Shown: one piece after another, positions 8,384 through 15,709 of the stretch
Numbering within the stretch: position 1 is the stretch's first letter
Layout: every line of letters begins with the position of its first letter
Program-made: the position numbers and the translations under genes
Notes under the pieces: generated by a model
What the model saw: the letters and a program-made list of their open reading frames with translations, nothing else
The model's database searches: none
Told to the model about the DNA's origin: nothing
Assembly (NCBI GenBank): GCA_944391735.1
Contig: CALXUR010000007.1
Span: 1 to 33,108 of the forward strand
DNA from: an uncultured Alphaproteobacteria bacterium
Lineage (GTDB): Bacteria; Pseudomonadota; Alphaproteobacteria; CAAHEQ01; UBA3637
Reading direction: 5' to 3'
Length of the DNA: 33,108 nt

Positions 8384-9037
8384 CTATTTATCTCGTGCCT
8401 TTTTTTCGTCCGCGCAACAGACCTCATACAAAGGACAGATACCGCATTTCGGATTTCGGGCTGTGCACACATATCTGCCGTGTAAAACAAGAGCCAGTGC
8501 CACGTCCGGTTTATACCATTCGGGAACGATTTTCTGAAGTTTGCTTTCTATTTCGGCCGGTGTTTTTCCGGTGCAGATTTTTAAACGGTGGCATGTTCGG
8601 AAAACATGTGTGTCAACACCGATATAAGGGGCGTGAAACGCTATGTTTAGAAAAACATTTGCCGTTTTGCGCCCGACACCGGGTAATGTGATAAGCGTGT
8701 CAAAATCCGTCGGTACCCGACCTTGATATTGATCCAACAAAATTTGAGCCAACATGACAATATGTTTGGTTTTGTTATTGAAATAATTAATGGAACGCGT
8801 GTATACTTTCATCCCGTTTTCACCCAAGGCAACGACTTTTTCGGGCGTATCTGCGACGGGAAACAATTTTTTAGTCACGTTGTTGACGTTTTTATCCGTG
8901 CTTTGCGCCGATAAAATAATAGCCATCAGCAATGAAAAATGATTTGTCCATTCTAACTCGCACCTCGGATTGGGATAGACTTTATTTAAAGCCTCCCAAA
9001 AAGCCTCCCGCTGACAAGGGGTCATCAGCTTACTCAT
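8384..9037 (-). CDS. nth: Endonuclease III (DNA glycosylase/AP lyase)
   Basis: Base-excision repair enzyme of 217 residues that removes oxidised pyrimidines and cleaves abasic sites. The helix-hairpin-helix LPGVGRKTA (118-126) carries the catalytic Lys124. The catalytic Asp142 lies in GVDTHVF. Four cysteines at about 191, 198, 201 and 207 (spacing C-x6-C-x2-C-x5-C) form the iron-sulfur cluster site. Length is standard. It begins one base after the ispA stop (TAAAATG context) and ends one base before the DUF2207 start, so it sits in the middle of a long leftward operon. Confidence 0.96.
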   Translation of the reverse strand: MSKLMTPCQREAFWEALNKVYPNPRCELEWTNHFSLLMAIILSAQSTDKNVNNVTKKLFPVADTPEKVVALGENGMKVYTRSINYFNNKTKHIVMLAQILLDQYQGRVPTDFDTLITLPGVGRKTANVFLNIAFHAPYIGVDTHVFRTCHRLKICTGKTPAEIESKLQKIVPEWYKPDVALALVLHGRYVCTARNPKCGICPLYEVCCADEKKARDK

Positions 9038-9038
9038 T

Positions 9039-9926
9039 TTAACGCTTCCTTTCCAAAATAAATGTAATGGTGTCTTTTAATAAATCGGCTTTGTTTCCGA
9101 AAACGGATAAGGCTACCATACCTCTGCCCGCCAGATTATGCGCCAGAGATTTTGCTTTTTCCAAACCCAGTATGGATACAAATGTTGATTTATGCGCTTC
9201 GGAATCTTTTCCCAATGTTTTTCCCATAGAGGAAACGCTCCCTTCGACATCCAGAATGTCATCCGTAATCTGAAACAATAAACCGATGGCCTGCGCATAT
9301 TGCGCCAAAGCTTCCGACTGTTCTTGCGGGACTGGAACGGTCAAAGCCGGTGCCATGCAGGCAAACCAAAGTAAGGCTCCTGTTTTTAATGCCTGCATCC
9401 GCTCTATTTCGGGTAAGGTTAAAACAGTCGTTTCTCCGATTAAATCAAGCATTTGACCGCCGACCATTCCGTTCATGCCCGCGGAACGGGCCAGTTCCAG
9501 AACCAAACGACTGCGGATGGCGGCATCCGGATGGGTTTCAGGATCGGATAAAACTTCAAAGGCCAAGGCTTGTAACGCGTCCCCTGCCAAAATAGCGGTT
9601 GCTTCGTCAAATTGAATATGATTTGTCGGTTTTCCGCGCCGCAGCGTATCGTTATCCATCGCCGGCAGATCGTCATGGATTAAAGAATAGGTGTGAAGCA
9701 GTTCAATCGCGGCTCCGATTCTGATCGCCGTTTGTTTATTCACCCCTAACATCTCGCCGATGGTCATCGTCAAAAACGGCCGTAACGCTTTACCCGTGCT
9801 GATCGCCGAATAACGCATGGCCTCAACCACTCTTTTTTCCCGTCCGGCGGGTATAGGTAACAGCCGATCTATTGCTTCGTTCATGATGCGGCGCGTTTCG
9901 CCCAGTTTATTCTCCAATCTCTCCAT
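9039..9926 (-). CDS. ispA: Polyprenyl synthetase, farnesyl diphosphate synthase type
   Basis: Short-chain trans-prenyl diphosphate synthase of 295 residues, condensing IPP with DMAPP/GPP to give farnesyl diphosphate for quinone and undecaprenyl synthesis. The first Asp-rich motif is in LLHTYSLIHDDLPAMDND (about 77-93), preceded by GKALRP. The second is in QITDDILDVEGS (about 213-224), followed by GKTLGKD. The ATG at 9926 is chosen because GGGAGG lies 6 bases upstream; the frame extends a little further only through a TTG. It overlaps the xseB end by 20 bases. The xseB-ispA pair is a classic arrangement; the usual next gene dxs is absent and nth takes its place. Confidence 0.95.
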   Translation of the reverse strand: MERLENKLGETRRIMNEAIDRLLPIPAGREKRVVEAMRYSAISTGKALRPFLTMTIGEMLGVNKQTAIRIGAAIELLHTYSLIHDDLPAMDNDTLRRGKPTNHIQFDEATAILAGDALQALAFEVLSDPETHPDAAIRSRLVLELARSAGMNGMVGGQMLDLIGETTVLTLPEIERMQALKTGALLWFACMAPALTVPVPQEQSEALAQYAQAIGLLFQITDDILDVEGSVSSMGKTLGKDSEAHKSTFVSILGLEKAKSLAHNLAGRGMVALSVFGNKADLLKDTITFILERKR

Positions 9927-10155
9927 CAAAATCCTCCCGTCCGACAATCGTGTTGTTGTCTTCGATAATCAGTTTATCAATCTTTGATTTTGCCTGTTTC
10001 AGCTTTTCTTCACAATGTTTTTTTAACAGAATGCCTCGTTCATAGACGGATACGGCCTCTTCCAGTTTAATTTTACCGCCCTCTAACTGCCGAACGACGG
10101 ACTCCAGCTCCGCCATGGCCTCTTCAAAAGATAAATCGTTTATTTCTTTTGACAT
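9907..10155 (-). CDS. xseB: Exodeoxyribonuclease VII small subunit
   Basis: Small subunit of exonuclease VII, 82 residues. The conserved helical core is clear: SFEEAMAELESVVRQLEGG, then KLEEAVSVYERG and LKKHCEEKLKQAK. XseB packs along XseA, which is not in this window, and is needed for degradation of single-stranded DNA. It overlaps both neighbours: 16 bases with the upstream metal-tail gene and 20 bases with ispA. Ribosome binding for it must lie inside the coding end of the upstream gene (GGGGGATAAATC context), typical of a tight operon. Confidence 0.95.
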   Translation of the reverse strand: MSKEINDLSFEEAMAELESVVRQLEGGKIKLEEAVSVYERGILLKKHCEEKLKQAKSKIDKLIIEDNNTIVGREDFDGEIGE

Positions 10156-10568
10156 GATTTATCCCCCTTATGGCAACAATGATCCGGATGTTGGTGATGG
10201 CAGTCGTCGCTATGCGTATGACCGCAACAGCAATGATGATGGTCATCTTCGGACAAAGCTTCTTGATGCCTTTTTTCACGTTCGGCCAACGTTTCCTTGC
10301 GGTGTGTTTTTTCTTTCAACTCCAACTCTCGGGTTGTGATTTGCTTCATCATGTCCCAAATACTCTCCCGCGCCGCAAAGGCAGCCTGAATCTTGGTGAT
10401 GTCCGTTTCTGACGTCTCGATTTCATCCAAATCAGCCATAATCAGATCTTGTAATTCAAAAGCTTTTTTAGAAATGATTTGCATTTCTTCCCACAAAAGT
10501 TTTTTATTGCCGGCGTTTTTTACCAGTGCCGTCAGCTGTTGTATGTTACGATTTAAGTTTTGTTGCAT
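10140..10568 (-). CDS. Helical protein with His/Cys-rich metal-binding tail
   Basis: Protein of 142 residues that I do not recognise. The frame is open to 10616, but AAGGAG (plus 10576-10581) fixes the ATG at 10568, giving MQQNLNRNIQQL. Residues 1-105 are charged and helical, likely a coiled coil (for example KKAFELQDLIMADLDEIE and ELELKEKTHRKE), broadly like small FlgN-type or hypothetical coiled-coil proteins. Residues 110-139 form an extreme tail with about ten His and seven Cys, including HHHCCCGH and CHHQHPDHCCH. Such tails bind Ni, Zn, Cu or Co in chaperones and storage proteins. It is the first gene of the operon with xseB and ispA; no metal-transport gene is adjacent. Metal binding is an inference from composition. 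Confidence 0.75.
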   Translation of the reverse strand: MQQNLNRNIQQLTALVKNAGNKKLLWEEMQIISKKAFELQDLIMADLDEIETSETDITKIQAAFAARESIWDMMKQITTRELELKEKTHRKETLAEREKRHQEALSEDDHHHCCCGHTHSDDCHHQHPDHCCHKGDKSCQKK

Positions 10569-10587
10569 TCTTTTTCTCCTTATTCTA

Positions 10588-10616
10588 TTTATATCCAATC
10601 CCCGTGCCGAAAACAA
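10588..10616 (-). promoter_or_regulatory. Promoter of the leftward operon (metal-tail gene to DUF genes)
   Basis: On the minus strand TTGTTT (plus 10611-10616), a 17-bp spacer and TATAAA (plus 10588-10593) precede the ATG at 10568. The predicted leader is only about 12 bases, just enough to include the AAGGAG ribosome site. The very AT-rich stretch 10617-10760 separates it from the tolC promoter. Confidence 0.6.
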
Positions 10617-10722
10617 CGTTTTTTTGAACTTTTTTAATTTTTATCAAATTCATCTTTAAAAATCAAAATAGTTTTTATTTTTTTACCGTTATTTTTATAA
10701 AATGATTGAACTTCATTTTTTT

Positions 10723-10750
10723 TTGAATTATGATAAATCAAGTCTATAGA
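10723..10750 (+). promoter_or_regulatory. Probable promoter of the tolC-macAB operon
   Basis: TTGAAT (10723-10728), a 16-bp spacer and TATAGA (10745-10750) precede the ATG at 10764. The AGGAT at about 10753 is then the ribosome site. Spacing is slightly short and the boxes are moderate. A or T runs upstream could act as an UP element. Confidence 0.45.
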
Positions 10751-10763
10751 TTAGGATATCAAG

Positions 10764-12101
10764 ATGAAAAAATCACTGATTATCTTTTGTTTGTTTATTG
10801 CTTTACCTGTTCGGGCGGAAATGGATCCTTTCTCGGTGTATGCCGCCGAAGCACCTGCCGGGTGTATTGATGCACCGTTAAAAGAAGGGGATTTAACACT
10901 GCCGGATTTAATCCAAATCGGTATTTGCAATAATCCCGCATTGAGCCGGGGATATATGTCTGTCAAGGCGTCCGAGGCCGCTTACGGACAATCTCAATCC
11001 GCCTATTTGCCGAGTGTGACGGTTCGGGGAAACGTATCCCGGGATTATTCTAAAACCGAAGATGTCAACTCGCAAAAAGACCATCCGTATTCCGGTAATG
11101 TGGCTTTGTCCTGGTTGATTTATGATTTCGGCGGTCGTTCGGCGACGGCTGATCAAATGAAATCTTATCTGGATTCGGCTCAATTTACTTACAATGCCAC
11201 GCTGCATGATACGGTGTTGGCCATTAATCAAGCCTATTTTGATTTGTTGAGTGCCCAGGAAGTTTTAAAGAGTTCTAAAACAAGTGAGGCCTCTTTTAAA
11301 AAATCCTATGAGGAATCTGTTAAGCGTTTTGAATTGGGGTTGGTGTCTGCCAGTGATAAATTGCTGGCCAAGACCAGTTATGAGCAATCCCGTTTAGCGG
11401 TGGTTCAGGCGGATAATACGTTAAAAAAAGCGCAGGGGACGTTGGCTGTTTTGTTGAATTTATCGCCGGATACGCCTTTGTCCGTCTCACGTCCGCCGAA
11501 GGATAGGGATATTACCAAACTGGAAACGAATCAAACCGTTCAAGAGTTGATGGAAACAGCCTTGACGTTGCGTCCGGAGTTGAAAAGCCGGCAAAGTGAC
11601 ATGTCGGCGGCCAAGCACGGGATTGATATTGCGCGCGCCGGTGCTTTGCCTTCGTTAAATTTCGGAGCGGAAGCCGGCTATAATGACAATTGGAAAAAGC
11701 ATAATCCGTATCAATACGGCACGTCTGTCGGATTAACGTTGTCGATTCCGCTGTTTAACGGTTTTTCGGATATGTATAATATTGCCAAGGCAAAGTATCA
11801 ATACAGACAGGCCGCATTGTCCGTCGTGGAAACGCAGGATTCGGTTCGAAACGATGTTTGGAGCAGTTATCAGGACTATGTGACGGCGGTGGATTCCTAT
11901 GATATCAGTCGTAAAACATTGGAGAGTGCTTTGGAAAACGAACGGGTGGCGTTTGCTTCTTATCAAGTCGGCCGTGGCAGTATTTTGGAGTTACTGACGG
12001 CGGGGTCTCAATTGGCGACGGCGCGCCAGCAGGTTATTGTCGCGTTTTATTCCGTGTTGACAAGCAAGGCTAATTTATATCGGGCGATCGGGAGGTTCTA
12101 A
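10764..12101 (+). CDS. TolC-family outer membrane efflux protein
   Basis: Outer-membrane channel of 445 residues. It starts with a signal peptide (MKKSLIIFCLFIALPVRA|EMD). The mature part has the two internally repeated TolC/OEP halves. The first has LTLPDLIQIGICNNPAL, SQSAYLPSVTVRGNVS and an alpha-hairpin ending AYFDLLSAQEVLK. The second has MSAAKHGIDIARAGALPSLNFG, LSIPLFNGFSD and the closing coil ending ANLYRAIGRF. It forms the outer-membrane exit duct for the MacA/MacB genes that follow directly, with the macA start immediately after the tolC stop. Substrate unknown; MacAB-TolC systems export macrolides, peptides, heme precursors or glycolipids. The type of unit (dedicated TolC in the same operon) suggests a stand-alone exporter. 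Confidence 0.93.
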   Translation: MKKSLIIFCLFIALPVRAEMDPFSVYAAEAPAGCIDAPLKEGDLTLPDLIQIGICNNPALSRGYMSVKASEAAYGQSQSAYLPSVTVRGNVSRDYSKTEDVNSQKDHPYSGNVALSWLIYDFGGRSATADQMKSYLDSAQFTYNATLHDTVLAINQAYFDLLSAQEVLKSSKTSEASFKKSYEESVKRFELGLVSASDKLLAKTSYEQSRLAVVQADNTLKKAQGTLAVLLNLSPDTPLSVSRPPKDRDITKLETNQTVQELMETALTLRPELKSRQSDMSAAKHGIDIARAGALPSLNFGAEAGYNDNWKKHNPYQYGTSVGLTLSIPLFNGFSDMYNIAKAKYQYRQAALSVVETQDSVRNDVWSSYQDYVTAVDSYDISRKTLESALENERVAFASYQVGRGSILELLTAGSQLATARQQVIVAFYSVLTSKANLYRAIGRF

Positions 12102-13223
12102 ATGGGTAAAAAAACATGGATAACACTGGGTGTTTTGGTTGTTCTGGGCGGTTTAGGATTTTATTTTTTACGATCAGGTGAAAACGGTTTGTCCGCTCAA
12201 AATTTTGAAATGACGGCCGTTGCCAAGGGAAATATTAAACAAGAAGTAACCGCATCCGGCAAGATTCAGCCGATTAACACCGTTTCCGTCGGAACGCAGG
12301 TTTCCGGTATTGTCGAACGTGTTTTGGCCGATTATAACGACGAAGTCAAAGAAGGGCAACTGTTGGCGCAATTGGATACTTCCGTTTTGATTGAAAATCG
12401 GAATGATGCCAAGGCACGCCTGGATTTAGCCGTTGCCAAGCAAAAAATAGCCAAGCTAAATTATTCGCGTATTGAAAAATTATATAAGGATAAGCTGATC
12501 GCCAAGGCTTCTTTGGAGGAGGCGGAAATTGAAATGGCGACGGCGGACGCCAATGTGTTGACGGCTCAGGCCGATTATAACAAGGCCGAGCAGAATTACG
12601 GTTATGCACAAATTATGTCCCCTGTGTCCGGAACGGTTATTTCCAAGGAGATTGAGCAAGGGCAGACGGTTGCGGCCAGTTTGCAAACACCGACTTTGTT
12701 TACTGTTGCCGAAGATTTGTCTAAAATGCAAATTGAAGCGAATATCGCCGAGGCCGATATCGGTATGATTAAATCCGGGATGCCTGTCACGTTTACGGTG
12801 GATGCTTATCCTGCGGATACGTTCCGCGGCACGGTTCAGCAAATTCGGTTGTCCCCGACCGAGGAATCCAATGTTGTCATGTATACAGTTGTGATTGAAG
12901 TGGATAATTCATCACGCAAGTTATTGCCGGGAATGACCGCTTTTGTTACGATTGTTATAGAAGAGCGTCATGATGTCCCTCGTTTGCCGACATCTGCCTT
13001 GCAATACAAACCGAATGCTGTGGTTCGCCAGTTTATTCCGCGGGACAAGATAGAATTGAAGCAAAATGAGGCGGTGGTGTATCGTTTCACGAATGGTCGG
13101 GTTATTCCGACGGTTTTTACGAAAGGATTGTCTGATACGTCATGGGTTGAGGTTGCCGCCGGTTTGAATGAAGGGGATGAAATTATCACGGAATATATTT
13201 CCGGCGGGGGCAAGCGGCACTGA
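12102..13223 (+). CDS. macA: MacA-type periplasmic adaptor (HlyD/RND family)
   Basis: Membrane-fusion protein of 373 residues. An N-terminal membrane anchor (WITLGVLVVLGGLGFYFL, about 5-22) leads into the barrel-sandwich (GKIQPINTVSVGTQVSGIVE), a long coiled-coil hairpin (about 90-170, AKARLDLAVAKQKIAKLNYS to YNKAEQNYGYAQ), the second lipoyl half (IMSPVSGTVISKEIEQGQTV) and beta-barrel and membrane-proximal domains (ADIGMIKSGMPVTFTVDAYP, GMTAFVTIVI). The order matches MacA, which bridges the inner-membrane ABC permease and TolC. GGGAGG inside the tolC end is its ribosome site. Its stop TGA overlaps the next start (TGATG). The MacA name is by similarity of operon and domain order; other HlyD adaptors look alike. 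Confidence 0.88.
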   Translation: MGKKTWITLGVLVVLGGLGFYFLRSGENGLSAQNFEMTAVAKGNIKQEVTASGKIQPINTVSVGTQVSGIVERVLADYNDEVKEGQLLAQLDTSVLIENRNDAKARLDLAVAKQKIAKLNYSRIEKLYKDKLIAKASLEEAEIEMATADANVLTAQADYNKAEQNYGYAQIMSPVSGTVISKEIEQGQTVAASLQTPTLFTVAEDLSKMQIEANIAEADIGMIKSGMPVTFTVDAYPADTFRGTVQQIRLSPTEESNVVMYTVVIEVDNSSRKLLPGMTAFVTIVIEERHDVPRLPTSALQYKPNAVVRQFIPRDKIELKQNEAVVYRFTNGRVIPTVFTKGLSDTSWVEVAAGLNEGDEIITEYISGGGKRH

Positions 13224-13954
13224 TGGCGGTTAATCGGGATAAAAAGGAACCGGTGATAGAGGTTCAGGATATTTGCAAGACATACTTTATGCCGGGCGGG
13301 ATGAGTCAATCGGTGTTAAAACATGTCTCCTTTGATGTTATGCCGGGTGAGTTTGTGGCGATTATGGGGCATTCCGGATCGGGCAAGTCAACGTTGATGA
13401 ATATTTTGGGATGTCTTGACAGGCCGACATCCGGTGTATATAAATTGGCCGGTAAATCTGTTTCCGATAAAACGGATGCCGAATTGGCCGAAATCCGGGG
13501 ACGGGAAATCGGTTTTGTTTTTCAAAATTTTAATCTGCTGATGAAACGAACGATAGCGGATAATGTTTCCCTGCCATTGATTTATCAGGGGGTGTCGGAA
13601 GCTGAACGCCATGAACGTGCCGTTCAAATGTTGCATAAAGTTCAATTGAACGGGTATGAGGATCGGTTGCCGACACAGATATCCGGCGGTATGCAACAAC
13701 GTGTGGCGATTGCCCGGGCTTTGATTAATAATCCCAAGATTATTTTTGCCGATGAACCGACCGGTAATTTGGATAGTAAGACGTCGGATGAAATCATGGA
13801 TCTTTTCACGGCTTTGAATAAACAGGGAATTACCATTGTTTTGGTGACGCATGAAGATGATGTTGCCGATTATGCCGAGCGTATGATTAAAATCGGAGAC
13901 GGTCGAAAGGTTTATGACGGTTTGCGCGCCGAATATCAAAAGGATGAGGAATGA
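13223..13954 (+). CDS. MacB-type ABC transporter ATP-binding protein
   Basis: ATPase of 243 residues of the LolD/MacB group. Walker A GHSGSGKST lies at 49-57, Q-loop in FVFQNFNLL, signature ISGGMQQRVAIARAL (about 152-166), Walker B IIFADEPTGNLDS and the switch His in VLVTHE. In E. coli MacB, ATPase and permease are one chain; here they are two genes overlapping by ATGA at 13951-13954. The split form is widespread. It powers the TolC-dependent export system by mechanotransmission. Confidence 0.93.
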   Translation: MAVNRDKKEPVIEVQDICKTYFMPGGMSQSVLKHVSFDVMPGEFVAIMGHSGSGKSTLMNILGCLDRPTSGVYKLAGKSVSDKTDAELAEIRGREIGFVFQNFNLLMKRTIADNVSLPLIYQGVSEAERHERAVQMLHKVQLNGYEDRLPTQISGGMQQRVAIARALINNPKIIFADEPTGNLDSKTSDEIMDLFTALNKQGITIVLVTHEDDVADYAERMIKIGDGRKVYDGLRAEYQKDEE

Positions 13955-15168
13955 TAGGTCAGATTTTACGCGAAGCATGGATTTCCATTACCGCCTATAA
14001 AATGCGGACGTTTTTGACGATGTTGGGTATTATGATCGGGGTTGCCGCCGTTGTTTTAATGGTCGCTGCGGGACAAACGGTTCAAAATGAAATTACCAAA
14101 ACATTTGATTCTATGGGAACAAATCTGATTATTATCGGGCCGGGCGAAACGGTCAGCGGCGGTGTTCGCGGCGGACGGGGGCGACCGAGTGTCAGTTTTG
14201 ATGACGTGGAATCGTTGCGCTCCTTAAAAGATGTTGAAACGGCGTCGTATATTGTGAATGCGGCTGTCCAGGCGGTTTACGGTTCCAATAATTACGGTGT
14301 CAGCGTGTATGGGACAACGCCTGAATATTTGGCTGTCGGTAATTGGGAAATCGAAGACGGTGTGATGTTCAGCGAACGTGATTTGAAAAGCGGTCGTCCA
14401 TATGTGGTTATCGGCCAAACAATCGTGGATGAATTGTTCGGTCTTCAAAATCCGATCGGAAAAGTGATTCGCTTAAAGGGACAGCCTTTTACGGTTATTG
14501 GAACGTTGAAAGAAAAAGGGGACGGTCTGATGGGGGATGATCAGGACAATATCGTTTTAACCCCGGCAACAACATTGCGCCAACGATTACGCAGTTCTCC
14601 CAGGCCGAATTATTCCAACGTGGCGTTTGTCAAAGTAACAAGCGAGGATCGAATGGAATCCGTTGCCAATCGGATAGAGTATCAGTTGCGTGCTCGCCAT
14701 CGTTTAAAAGAGGGAACGGACAATGATTTTACGGTTCGCCTGATGACGGAAATGGTCGAAAAAGTGCGAAGTGTCGGTTTGATTTTGTCATTATTGTTAG
14801 CGGCGATTGCCTCGATTTCATTGATTGTCGGCAGTATCGGTATCATGAATATGATGTTGGTTTCGGTGACGGAACGAACGCGCGAAATCGGGACGCGTAA
14901 AGCTCTCGGTGCTCCGAATAAATGGATTATGTTTCAATTTTTGGCCGAATCGATTTTAATTTCCTTTATCGGCAGTTTCGTCGGTATGGTGTTGGGTGTT
15001 GTGTTATCCCAAATCGGCGGTTATTATTTCGAACGGGATGTGCCGGTGTCCGTTTGGTCCGTCGTTATTTCCGTCTCGGTTGCCGTTGTCGTCGGAATTG
15101 TGTCCGGATTGATGCCTGCGGTTAAGGCCATGAAGCTGGATCCGATTGAAGCCTTGCGTTTTCAATAA
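13951..15168 (+). CDS. MacB-type ABC transporter permease (FtsX/MacB_PCD)
   Basis: Inner-membrane permease of 405 residues. A first membrane helix (TFLTMLGIMIGVAAVVLMVAAG) follows a short cytoplasmic start. A large periplasmic core domain (about 45-275) follows, with GETVSGGVRGGRGRPSVSF and YLAVGNWEIEDGVMFSERD. Three C-terminal helices complete the type VII fold (SLLLAAIASISLIVGSIGI, ILISFIGSFVGMVLGVVLS, VVISVSVAVVVGIVSGLMP). The conserved cytoplasmic SVTERTREIGTRKALGA loop couples to the ATPase. The C-terminal AMKLDPIEALRFQ is typical of the family. Last gene of the operon; no hairpin terminator seen in the 9 bases before the convergent gene. Confidence 0.93.
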   Translation: MIGQILREAWISITAYKMRTFLTMLGIMIGVAAVVLMVAAGQTVQNEITKTFDSMGTNLIIIGPGETVSGGVRGGRGRPSVSFDDVESLRSLKDVETASYIVNAAVQAVYGSNNYGVSVYGTTPEYLAVGNWEIEDGVMFSERDLKSGRPYVVIGQTIVDELFGLQNPIGKVIRLKGQPFTVIGTLKEKGDGLMGDDQDNIVLTPATTLRQRLRSSPRPNYSNVAFVKVTSEDRMESVANRIEYQLRARHRLKEGTDNDFTVRLMTEMVEKVRSVGLILSLLLAAIASISLIVGSIGIMNMMLVSVTERTREIGTRKALGAPNKWIMFQFLAESILISFIGSFVGMVLGVVLSQIGGYYFERDVPVSVWSVVISVSVAVVVGIVSGLMPAVKAMKLDPIEALRFQ

Positions 15169-15177
15169 AAACAGATG

Positions 15178-15699
15178 TTATGCGTGGTGTTGTTTTTCCG
15201 TAAGGTCGTGCACTTCTTTTTGAATTGCCTCTAACTTTGGTGTCAATTCTTTACAAATTTGGTTGACAAGGAAGGTATCATGCGTTTGGGTGGTATACTT
15301 TTTTCGAATACGCATTAAACCGTAGATAAACACGATGATACCACCGATATTCAGTATCATTGCTCCCAAAGAAACGGTGATGCCCGCAACGGATGACAGA
15401 CTGTAGGCTTTTGTCGCGGCTGTCATACTGGCAAAAGCGGCTTTGATATATGCCGCTATGGCCGACGGGTTCATAATGACCGGTTCGCTGAGTAGCTCTG
15501 CCCGTGCGGATAAAGCGGCCGCCGTTTTTTGCGCCGTTGTGACTCCGAAATACAGATCGATCCATTCGGGCAGATTTTCTCGGATATAGTATCCGCCACC
15601 CAAAACGGGAATAATCCAAATCAACTGTCCCAAGATAATCCATGTCAGGCGTGCGGCTTTTGATTGAAAAGTGTCTTTATATTTTGTTGGGGTTGTCAT
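15178..15699 (-). CDS. Two-helix membrane protein of unknown function
   Basis: Protein of 173 residues that I do not recognise. The frame is open to 15732, but AGGAGAG just before the ATG at 15699 fixes the start (MTTPTKYKD). There are two membrane segments: WIILGQLIWIIPVLGGGYYI (about 20-39) and a longer one around GITVSLGAMILNIGGIIVFIYGL (about 108-130). Between them is an Ala-rich extracytoplasmic stretch, and the C-terminus is a charged coil (KELTPKLEAIQKEVHDLTEK). It begins 11 bases past the priA stop and is probably cotranscribed with priA. No functional clue beyond membrane topology. Confidence 0.75.
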   Translation of the reverse strand: MTTPTKYKDTFQSKAARLTWIILGQLIWIIPVLGGGYYIRENLPEWIDLYFGVTTAQKTAAALSARAELLSEPVIMNPSAIAAYIKAAFASMTAATKAYSLSSVAGITVSLGAMILNIGGIIVFIYGLMRIRKKYTTQTHDTFLVNQICKELTPKLEAIQKEVHDLTEKQHHA

Positions 15700-15709
15700 T
15701 TTGTCTCTC

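Noticed and set aside
10745..10757. Motif CTATAG-N2-TAGGATA shared by the tolC and xerC upstream regions, at first taken as a special promoter element
   Set aside because: The AGGAT part is the ribosome site in both; the rest fits ordinary -10 boxes.
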